A stretch of DNA of 6,398 bases from Actinomycetes bacterium (GCA_023424135.1 JAFAEH010000162.1:1-6398); one strand, 5' to 3'. Positions 1-5,263 are shown, counted from the first letter of the stretch. Numbers and translations are program-made. The notes: a model not told the origin generated them from the sequence alone.

Positions 1-370
1 GCGCACCCGGCAGCGCCGCCGCGACCAGCGCGCCGACGCCGCGGCTCGTCGTGCGCGTGGGGTCGCGCCGGGCCGCGGGCACCAGGTCCAGGCCGAGCGC
101 GTGCGCGGACTCGACGTGGACGGTCGAGCCGGTGCGCAGCAGGACGCCGGGCACGGGATCTCCCAGGGGCGAGGGCACCGTCACCGGGACGAGGTCGCCG
201 CCGAGGCCGGCGTGCAGGGTGGCGACGAACCCCGGTCCGCCGTCGGCGAGCGGGCAGACCGCGACCTCGTCGTGCGGCGCGCCGTCGCGCCAGCCCGCCG
301 CCAGGGTGCCGGCCGCCTGCTCGGGCGTGAGGCTGGTGCCGAAGCCGTCGGGGGCCATGAGGACGCGCAC
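1..370 (-). CDS. Glycerate kinase, N-terminal third (partial)
   Basis: This is the N-terminal 123 residues of a GlxK/GarK-family glycerate kinase, which phosphorylates D-glycerate with ATP in the cytoplasm. The visible hallmarks are an N-terminal VRVLMAPDGF strand (residues 1-10, counterpart of the usual RVLIAPDSFKG), PLADGG at 40-45, PLGDPV at 68-73, a VESAHALGL stretch at 86-94, and a TTSRGVGAL stretch at 107-115. The family is usually about 360-380 residues, so two thirds lie beyond the left edge. I chose GTG at 370 because it restores the full first strand and has AGGA about seven bases upstream; ATG at 358 would cut off the strand. After ADGG the protein has PGF where enterobacterial enzymes have EGT. 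I recall PGF from actinobacterial homologues, so I read it as a clade variant. The gene is divergent from nadA. Confidence 0.88.
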   Translation of the reverse strand, partial: MRVLMAPDGFGTSLTPEQAAGTLAAGWRDGAPHDEVAVCPLADGGPGFVATLHAGLGGDLVPVTVPSPLGDPVPGVLLRTGSTVHVESAHALGLDLVPAARRDPTRTTSRGVGALVAAALPGA

Positions 371-408
371 CCGACGATCCTGGCACGTGCCCGGGCGCGA
401 CCGGGCCG

Positions 409-428
409 GTGCACGGTGCGCTGTGCAC
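409..428. promoter_or_regulatory. Paired GTGCAC palindromes upstream of nadA
   Basis: Two copies of the self-complementary hexamer GTGCAC (409-414 and 423-428) lie 14 bases apart, centre to centre, in the 86-base gap between the divergent glycerate kinase and nadA genes. A further perfect 10-base palindrome, GGCACGTGCC, is at 382-391. The second GTGCAC falls about where the -35 region of nadA would be if the weak -10 at 444-449 is real. An operator role is inference. I do not recognise the motif as any known NAD-pathway regulator site. Confidence 0.25.
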
Positions 429-443
429 GACGAGCCGCTGTGG

Positions 444-449
444 GATCAT
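444..449 (+). promoter_or_regulatory. Possible -10 box of nadA (leaderless start)
   Basis: GATCAT matches the TATAAT consensus at four of six positions. Seven bases separate it from the GTG at 457, which would put the transcript start at or next to the first base of the start codon. No good -35 box is seen. It is the weakest of the leaderless-type promoters in this window. Confidence 0.3.
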
Positions 450-456
450 TCCGGGC

Positions 457-1653
457 GTGAGCACCTCGACCGGAACGTTCACCGAGCCGGCCCCGTCGGC
501 GCTGCTGCTCCTGGGCCGCGGCGTCGACCTGGCGTCCGAGCGCGGCGTCGAGTGCGTCGGCGCCCTGCCGTCGCCCGGCGACCCCGCGCTCGTCGAGCGC
601 GCCCGCGCCGCGCGCGCCGCGCTGGGCGATCGCGCGTTCGTCCTGGGCCACCACTACCAGCGCGACGAGGTGATCGCGTTCGCCGACGTCACGGGTGACT
701 CGTTCAAGCTCGCACGCGAGGCCGCGGCCCGGCCCGAGGCGGAGTTCGTCGTGTTCTGCGGCGTGCACTTCATGGCCGAGTCCGCGGACATCCTGACGTC
801 CGACGCCCAGCAGGTCGTGCTGCCGGACCTCGCGGCGGGCTGCTCGATGGCCGACATGGCGGCCGCCGACCAGGTCGACGACGCGTGGGACGTCCTGGCG
901 GACGCCGGCATCGCCGACGACACCGTGCCCGTGACCTACATGAACTCGACGGCGGCGATCAAGGCGTTCACGGGCCGCAACGGCGGGACCGTGTGCACGT
1001 CGTCGAACGCGCACGTCGCGCTGCGGTGGGCGTTCGACAGGGTCGGCGGCGTCGACGGCACCGGCAAGGTGCTGTTCATGCCGGACCAGCACCTGGGCCG
1101 CAACACCGCCGTCCAGGCGCTGGGCATGTCGCTCGACGACTGCGTGGTCTACGACCCGCGCAAGCCCGGTGGCGGGCTCGGCGCCCGCGAGCTGCGCGAC
1201 GCCCGTATGGTGCTGTGGCGGGGGCACTGCTCGGTGCACGGCCGGTTCTCGGCCCGCAACGTCGCCGACATCCGCGCCGCGGTGCCGGACGTGACCGTGC
1301 TCGTGCACCCCGAGTGCAAGCACGAGGTCGTCACGGCGGCCGACATGGTCGGCTCGACGGAGTACATCATCAAGGCGCTCGACGCGGCCGAACCCGGTTC
1401 GTCGTGGGCCATCGGCACCGAGCTCAACCTCGTGCGACGGCTCGCCGCCGCGCACCCCGAGCTGACGGTGCACTACCTCGACTCGACGGTCTGCTTCTGC
1501 TCGACGATGAACCGGATCGACCTGCCGCACCTGGTGTGGACGCTCGAGTCGCTCGTCGAGGGCCGCGTGCCCAACCGGATCGTGGTCGACCCGGACGACG
1601 CGCACTGGGCGCGGGTCGCGCTCGACCAGATGCTGGCTCTTCCGGGGCACTGA
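457..1653 (+). CDS. nadA: Quinolinate synthase NadA
   Basis: NadA condenses iminoaspartate with dihydroxyacetone phosphate to quinolinate, the second step of de novo NAD synthesis from aspartate, using an oxygen-sensitive 4Fe-4S cluster in the cytoplasm. From the GTG at 457 it is 398 residues. Alignment by eye to E. coli NadA places the cluster cysteines at Cys129 (AGCSMAD), Cys258 (WRGHCSVHGRF) and Cys348 (CFCSTMNRI). The 90-residue spacing of the last two matches the long Bacillus-type enzyme as I remember it. Other family blocks are GHHYQRDEV (from residue 64), YMNSTAAIKA (from 161) and MPDQHLGRN (208-216). The frame also opens at a GTG at 409, but the added 16 residues look nothing like NadA and cover the GTGCAC repeats, so 457 (MSTST) is preferred. 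Neither nadB nor nadC follows within the window. Only about seven codons end in A or T, so it is native in composition. Confidence 0.96.
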   Translation: MSTSTGTFTEPAPSALLLLGRGVDLASERGVECVGALPSPGDPALVERARAARAALGDRAFVLGHHYQRDEVIAFADVTGDSFKLAREAAARPEAEFVVFCGVHFMAESADILTSDAQQVVLPDLAAGCSMADMAAADQVDDAWDVLADAGIADDTVPVTYMNSTAAIKAFTGRNGGTVCTSSNAHVALRWAFDRVGGVDGTGKVLFMPDQHLGRNTAVQALGMSLDDCVVYDPRKPGGGLGARELRDARMVLWRGHCSVHGRFSARNVADIRAAVPDVTVLVHPECKHEVVTAADMVGSTEYIIKALDAAEPGSSWAIGTELNLVRRLAAAHPELTVHYLDSTVCFCSTMNRIDLPHLVWTLESLVEGRVPNRIVVDPDDAHWARVALDQMLALPGH

Positions 1654-1660
1654 CCCGGCG

Positions 1661-1688
1661 GACCGGCCGGCGCGGGCCCGGGCCGGTC
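1661..1688 (+). terminator. Intercistronic hairpin after nadA
   Basis: GACCGGCC (1661-1668) and GGCCGGTC (1681-1688) form a perfect 8-bp stem with a 12-base GC-only loop. It starts seven bases after the nadA stop, and its right arm ends immediately before the first Shine-Dalgarno of the next gene. There is no T-run. It could attenuate transcription between nadA and the DJ-1 gene, protect the nadA mRNA end, or modulate access to the ribosome site; the sequence does not decide. Confidence 0.45.
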
Positions 1689-1700
1689 GGAGGTGGAGGG
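1689..1700 (+). promoter_or_regulatory. Doubled ribosome binding site of the DJ-1 family gene
   Basis: GGAGG at 1689-1693 and GGAGGG at 1695-1700 lie 10 and 3 bases before the ATG at 1704. This purine-rich tract fixes the start codon well inside a much longer open frame. It contrasts with the neighbouring genes, which lack a Shine-Dalgarno and look leaderless, and it suggests that this gene is translated from a longer, possibly nadA-linked, message. Confidence 0.7.
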
Positions 1701-1703
1701 ACC

Positions 1704-2303
1704 ATGTCGACCCACTCGACGCTGCGGATCGGCCTGCTCGTGTTCGACGGTGTCGAGGAGCTCGACGTCGTCGGACCGTGGGAGGTCCTCGCGTCCTGGG
1801 CCCGGCACTCGGCCCTGCACCCCGAGGTCATGACGTTCTCCGCCGACGGGTCGGGCGTGCGCTGCGCCAAGGGCCTCGGCCTGCTGCCCACGACCGGCGC
1901 GGACGACGTGGGGCCGCTGACGGTCCTGCTGCACCCCGGCGGCGCGGGGACACGGCCGCTCATGGCCGACGCCCGCCACCTCGCGTGGGTACGGGCGGTG
2001 CGCGCCACGACGCCGCTGATGGCGAGCGTCTGCACGGGCTCGCTCGTGTACGCGGCCGCCGGGCTGCTCGCCGGGCGGCCCGCGACGACCCACCACGCGG
2101 CGCTGGACGAGCTCGCGCAGGCCGATCCGAGCGTGCTGATCGACGCGGAGGCGCGGTTCGTCGACGACGGGGACGTGATCACGTCGGCGGGCGTGTCCGC
2201 CGGTATCGACATGGCGCTGCACCTGGTCGCGCGGCTCGACTCGCCCGATGCGGCGCGCGCGGTGCGGCACGGCATCCAGTACGACCCCGACCCGCCGGTC
2301 TGA
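1704..2303 (+). CDS. DJ-1/PfpI family protein, isocyanide hydratase-like
   Basis: This is a 199-residue single-domain protein of the DJ-1/ThiJ/PfpI superfamily. It resembles Pseudomonas isocyanide hydratase (which hydrates isonitriles to N-formamides) along its whole length: FDGVEELDVVGPWEVLAS at 14-31, HPGGAGTRPLM near 75-85, the nucleophile elbow SVCTGSLVYAAAGLL (Cys110), then ATTHHAALDELA, an ITSAGVSAGIDMALHL block, and a terminal QYDPDPPV. Asp21 aligns with the catalytic Asp17 and Cys110-Thr111 with Cys101-Thr102 of the Pseudomonas enzyme, from memory of that sequence. There is no C-terminal AraC helix-turn-helix, so it is not a GlxA/FtrA-type regulator. It lies 50 bases after nadA on the same strand and may be co-transcribed. 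The fold is certain; the substrate is inferred, and other DJ-1 activities remain possible. Confidence 0.85.
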   Translation: MSTHSTLRIGLLVFDGVEELDVVGPWEVLASWARHSALHPEVMTFSADGSGVRCAKGLGLLPTTGADDVGPLTVLLHPGGAGTRPLMADARHLAWVRAVRATTPLMASVCTGSLVYAAAGLLAGRPATTHHAALDELAQADPSVLIDAEARFVDDGDVITSAGVSAGIDMALHLVARLDSPDAARAVRHGIQYDPDPPV

Positions 2304-2313
2304 CGTCCCGCTG

Positions 2314-2343
2314 GTCGGACGACCTGCTGGCCACCGGTCCGAC
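2314..2343 (+). terminator. Hairpin downstream of the DJ-1 family gene
   Basis: GTCGGAC (2314-2320) and GTCCGAC (2337-2343) form a perfect 7-bp stem around a 16-base loop, ten bases after the stop codon. No T-tract follows, as is common in high-GC actinobacteria. The position fits a terminator for the nadA/DJ-1 unit, but the long loop makes it a weak one. Confidence 0.35.
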
Positions 2344-2398
2344 GTCCTGGCGGTCCGGCACCTCGCCCCGGCTGCCCGTCCCGTCGCCGTGCGGCCCT

Positions 2399-2423
2399 CG
2401 CGGACGGGCCGGCCCCGTCCGTG
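2399..2423 (+). terminator. GC-rich inverted repeat before the thioesterase gene
   Basis: GGACGGG (2402-2408) and CCCGTCC (2414-2420) pair perfectly around the loop CCGGC. Three more pairs outside (one of them G-U) give a 10-bp stem from 2399 to 2423. There is no U-tract. It could be the terminator of the upstream unit. However, it ends 11 bases before the thioesterase -10 box and so covers that gene's -35 region, which makes an operator equally possible. Confidence 0.45.
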
Positions 2424-2434
2424 CTACCCGCCGG

Positions 2435-2440
2435 TAACCT
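2435..2440 (+). promoter_or_regulatory. -10 box of the thioesterase gene (leaderless)
   Basis: TAACCT fits the actinobacterial TANNNT -10 consensus and ends six bases before the GTG at 2447. Transcription would therefore begin at the start codon. There is no Shine-Dalgarno in between. No TTGACA-like -35 box is seen. Confidence 0.55.
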
Positions 2441-2446
2441 CGGCCC

Positions 2447-2974
2447 GTGACCCGAATGATCCAGCTCGCCCTCGCCACCCTGCGTCCGCGCCGTGCCGTG
2501 CCGGGCCGCGACCTGCTCGACCCGTCGGCCACCCGGCTGCGCGTGCGCGTCGGTGACCTGGACCTGTACCGGCACGTCAACAACGGCGTGTACCTGCAGT
2601 TCATGGACGTCGCACGCTCGAACCTGCTCGCGGACCTCGGCGCGTTCGGGCGTCTGGCCGAGCGTGGCTGGTACCCCGTCGTCGCGGCCTCGACCGTGAC
2701 CTACCGCCGGTCGCTGACGCTCGGTCAGCGCTTCACCCTGACCACGCGCGTGCTCGGCTGGGACGAGCGCGTGGTCTACCTCGAGCAGGTGTTCACGCGC
2801 GCCGACCAGCGGGTCGCCCGCGGCTGGGTCGCCGGACGCTTCCTGTCGCGCACCGGCGAGCGGATCGCCCCGGCGGACGTCGTCGTGGCGATCGACGGCG
2901 CACCGCGCGAGAGCCCCGTGCTGCCCGACGACGTCGCCGCGTGGGCCCGCGCGGTCGACGTCGCCCACCGCTGA
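2447..2974 (+). CDS. Hotdog-fold acyl-CoA thioesterase (THEM6/4HBT_2-like)
   Basis: This 175-residue protein belongs to the 4-hydroxybenzoyl-CoA thioesterase superfamily, whose members hydrolyse acyl-CoA thioesters. The diagnostic stretch is GDLDLYRHVNNGVYLQFMDVARSNLL from residue 36. Asp39 is in the usual catalytic acid position and His43-Asn45-Asn46 are in the conserved turn. The second half has STVTYRRSLTLGQ and TRVLGWDERVVYLEQVF, matching the THEM6-like thioesterase subfamily as I remember it. The first 30 residues are basic and leucine-rich (MIQLALATLRPRR), perhaps an amphipathic helix; there is no clear signal peptide. The GTG at 2447 is chosen because it sits directly after the TAACCT box; an ATG three codons later is an alternative. 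Neighbours do not reveal the substrate. It is a single-gene unit. Confidence 0.85.
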   Translation: MTRMIQLALATLRPRRAVPGRDLLDPSATRLRVRVGDLDLYRHVNNGVYLQFMDVARSNLLADLGAFGRLAERGWYPVVAASTVTYRRSLTLGQRFTLTTRVLGWDERVVYLEQVFTRADQRVARGWVAGRFLSRTGERIAPADVVVAIDGAPRESPVLPDDVAAWARAVDVAHR

Positions 2975-3127
2975 CGGCAACGTCGTTCGGCCAGGGTGGA
3001 GGGGTTGGGGTCAGGTCGGCGTCTCTGCTGGTGGTAGGGGTGCAGCCCGTGGCCCTGTGGGACCGGTCCGCACACACCCGGTCGCCATCGACCGACGCTT
3101 CTCCGCCCATCCCTCCCCGGTCGGAAC

Positions 3128-3155
3128 CGTCATGACTATGATTGAGGTCATGACG
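3128..3155. promoter_or_regulatory. Toxin-antitoxin autoregulatory operator
   Basis: CGTCATGAC (3128-3136) and GTCATGACG (3147-3155) are a perfect 9-bp inverted repeat with a 10-base spacer. Each arm also contains the self-complementary octamer GTCATGAC (3129-3136 and 3147-3154), so there are two palindromic half-operators whose centres are 18 bp apart. The spacer holds the -10 box, and the right arm includes the antitoxin ATG. Phd/YefM antitoxins typically bind two neighbouring palindromes over their own promoter, so this is very probably the autorepression site. Confidence 0.75.
3137..3142 (+). promoter_or_regulatory. -10 box of the toxin-antitoxin operon (leaderless)
   Basis: TATGAT matches TATAAT at five of six positions, the best promoter box in the window. 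Seven bases separate it from the ATG at 3150, so the transcript should start at or next to the A of the start codon. GAGG at 3145-3148 is too close to the ATG to serve as a normal Shine-Dalgarno. The box lies between the two operator arms, so repressor binding would block polymerase directly. Confidence 0.7.
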
Positions 3156-3422
3156 ACGACATCGTTGGCGAACGTGAAGGCGCACCTGTCGCGCTTCGTC
3201 GACTCCGTCCACGACACGCACGAGCGCGTGACCATCACCCGCAACGGCGAGCCGGCGGCGGTCCTGATGTCGCCCGCCGACCTCGCGTCCCTCGAGGAGA
3301 CGATCGCCGTCCTGTCGGACGCCGCTGTCATGGCCGACGTCCGAGAGGCCGACGCCGCAGTCGCCCGCGGTGACGTCACGCCGCTGGCGGACGTCCTTCG
3401 GGCCCGCGCCGAGAGCACGTGA
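3150..3422 (+). CDS. Phd/YefM-family antitoxin (RelF-like)
   Basis: This 90-residue antitoxin would neutralise the RelE toxin encoded just downstream and repress their shared promoter. The N-terminal Phd/YefM DNA-binding and dimerisation fold is visible: SLANVKAHLSRFVDSV (5-20), a beta-hairpin RVTITRNGEPAAVLMSPADL (26-45), then LEETIAVLSD (48-57). The C-terminal half (58-90, VREADAAVARGDVTPLADVLRARA) is the acidic helix that normally wraps the toxin. It resembles M. tuberculosis RelF (Rv2865) as I remember it. The frame opens upstream at 3057, but the ATG at 3150 is preferred because the family begins here and the -10 box and operator lie immediately upstream. Six of 90 codons end in A or T, more than in nadA. 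Confidence 0.93.
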   Translation: MTTTSLANVKAHLSRFVDSVHDTHERVTITRNGEPAAVLMSPADLASLEETIAVLSDAAVMADVREADAAVARGDVTPLADVLRARAEST

Positions 3423-3685
3423 GGTACGAGGTCCGGCTCGCTCCCCCGGCGCGGCGCGCTCTGGTCGGCGGGCTGCCTCCAGCAGTGGCCGCGGCGGTGA
3501 TCGAGTTCCTTGCCGGTCCGCTGGCGGAGGATCCGTTCCGCGTCGGCAAGCCTCTTCGGAACGAGCTTGAGGGCAAGTTCTCGGCGCGACGCGGTGAGTA
3601 TCGCGTCATCTACACGATCAACGCGCGTGTGGTCACCGTGACCGTGCTGACGATCGCGCACCGGCGGGACGCCTACCGCACGTAG
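3419..3685 (+). CDS. RelE-family mRNA interferase toxin (RelG-like)
   Basis: This 88-residue RelE/ParE superfamily toxin is expected to cleave mRNA at the ribosome when freed from its antitoxin. It has the family layout: YEVRLAPPARRAL strand and helix (3-15), a helical hairpin (LPPAVAAAVIEFLAG, 19-33), RVGKPLRNELEGKFSARRGEYRVIYTI (41-67), and the C-terminal HRRDAYR (81-87). Lys44, Lys53, Arg58 or Arg62, Arg82/Arg83 and Tyr86 are in the basic and aromatic positions RelE uses for catalysis. This suggests an active ribonuclease rather than a gyrase-poisoning ParE. It is closest in my memory to M. tuberculosis RelG (Rv2866). The GTG start overlaps the antitoxin stop as GTGA, so translation is coupled. 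Fifteen of 88 codons end in A or T against about seven of 398 in nadA, a sign of transfer. Confidence 0.92.
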   Translation: MRYEVRLAPPARRALVGGLPPAVAAAVIEFLAGPLAEDPFRVGKPLRNELEGKFSARRGEYRVIYTINARVVTVTVLTIAHRRDAYRT

Positions 3686-3751
3686 CCGGCCGGCGCCCGC
3701 CGCGTCACGGCGCAGGTCACCATCGTGCGCACCACCATCGCCCCGGTCGCC

Positions 3752-3768
3752 GAGCGATCGGATCGCTC
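3752..3768. terminator. Hairpin downstream of the toxin gene
   Basis: GAGCGAT (3752-3758) and ATCGCTC (3762-3768) form a perfect 7-bp stem with a CGG loop, 66 bases after the toxin stop in a convergent gap. TCTC follows on the plus strand. It is a likely terminator for the toxin-antitoxin operon and could also act on the opposite strand. Confidence 0.5.
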
Positions 3769-3774
3769 TCTCAC

Positions 3775-3819
3775 GCCCTGGTGGGGGCGGCGGGTGCCGG
3801 CGACGACGCCGGCCAGGGC
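3775..3819. terminator. Nested inverted repeat between convergent genes
   Basis: An inner stem GCCGGCG (3796-3802) / CGCCGGC (3807-3813) with an ACGA loop lies within an outer pair GCCCTG (3775-3780) / CAGGGC (3814-3819). The structure ends 25 bases beyond the dipeptidase stop codon, so read on the minus strand it is a terminator for that gene. Read on the plus strand it is a second terminator for the toxin operon. There is no T-run. Confidence 0.5.
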
Positions 3820-3844
3820 AGGGGGCGGTGCGGAGCGGAGCGGG

Positions 3845-5263
3845 TCAGGGGCGGGCCAGGACCTCGAGGAGCAGCGCCTCGGCCAGCACGACCCGCTCGA
3901 GCTCACCGAGGTGCACGGACTCGTCGGCACCGTGCGCGCGCGAGTCCGGGTCCTCGACGCCCGTGACGAGGATCGTCGCGTCCGGGTAGACGTCGAGCAG
4001 GTCGCTGATGAACGGGATGGACCCGCCGACGCCGATGTCGACCGGCGGTGTCCCCCACGACGTCCCCATCGCCCAGCGCGCGGCACGCATCCCGGGCGAG
4101 TCCGCCGGCGCCTGGAAGGCGCGGCCCTGCTCACCCTCGTGGACCGTGACCCGCGCACCGAGGGGTGCGTGCTGCAGCAGGTGCTCGCGCACCGCCGTCA
4201 TCGCCGCGCCCGGCTCCTGACCGGGGGCCAGGCGCACGGAGAGCTTCGCGGAGGCACGCGGCGTGATGGTGTTCGACGCGGACGCGACACGCGGTGCGTC
4301 GAGACCGATGACGCCGATCGCGGGCCGGGTCCACAGCCGCGCGGTGAGCGGCCCCGTCCCGGCCAGCTCGACGCCCGGCAGCACGCCCGCGTCGGCGCGC
4401 AGCTCGTCCTCGTCGTAGTCGACCGCGGGGTCGGGCGCGTGCACGAGGCCGGCGACGGCGACGTCGCCGCGCTCGTCGTGCAGCGTCGCCAGGAGCCGGG
4501 CCAGCAGCGTCGGCGCGTCCAGCAGCGGGCCGCCGAACATGCCGGAGTGCACCGCGTGCGAGAGCACCTCGACGTCGACGACCAGGTCGACGAGCCCGCG
4601 CAGCGACGTCGTCAGGCCCGGCACGCCGACCTTCCAGTTCGACGAGTCCGCGACGACGATCACGTCGGCCGCGAGCAGCTCGCGGTGCGTGTGCAGGAAC
4701 TCCACGAAGGTCGGCGAGCCGATCTCCTCCTCGCCCTCGACGAACACGGTGACGCCGACGCCGAGCTCGTCGCCCAGCGCGCGCAGCGCACCGACGTGCG
4801 CGACGACGCCGGCCTTGTCGTCGGCGGCGCCGCGGCCGTACAGGCGCGCACCGCGCTGCGTCGGCTCGAACGGCGGCGACGACCAGTGCGCGTCGTCGCC
4901 CGGCGGCTGCACGTCGTGGTGGGCGTACAGCAGCACCGTCGGCGCACCGGCGGGTGCGGCACGACGTCCGACGACGGCGGGTGCTCCCGCGAGGCCCCGG
5001 GCACCGGTCACCCGCAGCACGTCGACCTGCGGCAGCCCCGCGTCGCGCAGCAGGTCGGCGACGGCAGCGGCGGACGCCTCGACGTGGGCCTGGTCGAACT
5101 CGGCGTTCGAGACGCTCGGGATGCGCACCAGGGCCTCGAGGTCCGCGCGCAGCGCGGTGAACTGCTCCGCGACGCGCGCTCGCAGCGCGGTGACGCGCTC
5201 GTCGGGCACGACGGACCCGGGGGCGGTGGCTGGACGGGGTGCGGACGGGTCGGTGGCGCTCAC
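3845..5263 (-). CDS. M20-family metallo-dipeptidase
   Basis: This 472-residue cytoplasmic peptidase of the M20 (CNDP/DapE/ArgE-type) family should use a two-metal site to hydrolyse dipeptides or similar amides. All active-site blocks are present: LLYAHHDVQP (metal His115, catalytic Asp117), GRGAADDKAG (bridging Asp148), EGEEEIGS (catalytic Glu179, metal Glu180), VVADSS (metal Asp206) and RAHGADESV (metal His444). HSGMFGG, after residue 206, marks the lid/dimerisation domain inserted in the catalytic fold. Length is normal for the dipeptidase branch, and no signal peptide is seen. GTG at 5263 is chosen because the M20 fold begins shortly after it and TAGCGT lies seven bases upstream; the frame remains open to 5605 only as antisense of the next gene. 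Substrate is unproven; desuccinylase or carboxypeptidase activity is less likely. Confidence 0.93.
   Translation of the reverse strand: MSATDPSAPRPATAPGSVVPDERVTALRARVAEQFTALRADLEALVRIPSVSNAEFDQAHVEASAAAVADLLRDAGLPQVDVLRVTGARGLAGAPAVVGRRAAPAGAPTVLLYAHHDVQPPGDDAHWSSPPFEPTQRGARLYGRGAADDKAGVVAHVGALRALGDELGVGVTVFVEGEEEIGSPTFVEFLHTHRELLAADVIVVADSSNWKVGVPGLTTSLRGLVDLVVDVEVLSHAVHSGMFGGPLLDAPTLLARLLATLHDERGDVAVAGLVHAPDPAVDYDEDELRADAGVLPGVELAGTGPLTARLWTRPAIGVIGLDAPRVASASNTITPRASAKLSVRLAPGQEPGAAMTAVREHLLQHAPLGARVTVHEGEQGRAFQAPADSPGMRAARWAMGTSWGTPPVDIGVGGSIPFISDLLDVYPDATILVTGVEDPDSRAHGADESVHLGELERVVLAEALLLEVLARP

Noticed and set aside
409..456. An N-terminal extension of NadA starting at GTG 409
   Set aside because: The extra 16 residues do not resemble NadA, there is no ribosome site, and the sequence is better explained as promoter with GTGCAC repeats.
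181..1650. A 489-codon open frame on the minus strand opposite nadA
   Set aside because: It is the antisense shadow of nadA, with low-complexity Arg/His/Val composition and no family match.
885..1703. A long in-frame extension of the DJ-1 family protein back to 885
   Set aside because: It overlaps nadA in another frame and is Arg-rich noise. The doubled Shine-Dalgarno before 1704 and the family's normal length settle the start.
1424..2980. A 518-codon open frame on the minus strand opposite the DJ-1 and thioesterase genes
   Set aside because: It spans two well-supported genes and their gap on the other strand and has a Pro/Arg/Ser-rich composition without motifs.
3057..3149. An N-terminal extension of the antitoxin from 3057
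   Set aside because: The Phd/YefM fold begins at 3150, directly after a strong -10 box and inside the operator. The upstream residues are unlike the family.
2975..3149. Search for a small RNA, riboswitch or short gene in this gap
   Set aside because: Only a G-rich patch, a 10-bp palindrome and the toxin-antitoxin promoter are seen; no terminator-bounded transcript or coding pattern supports a gene.
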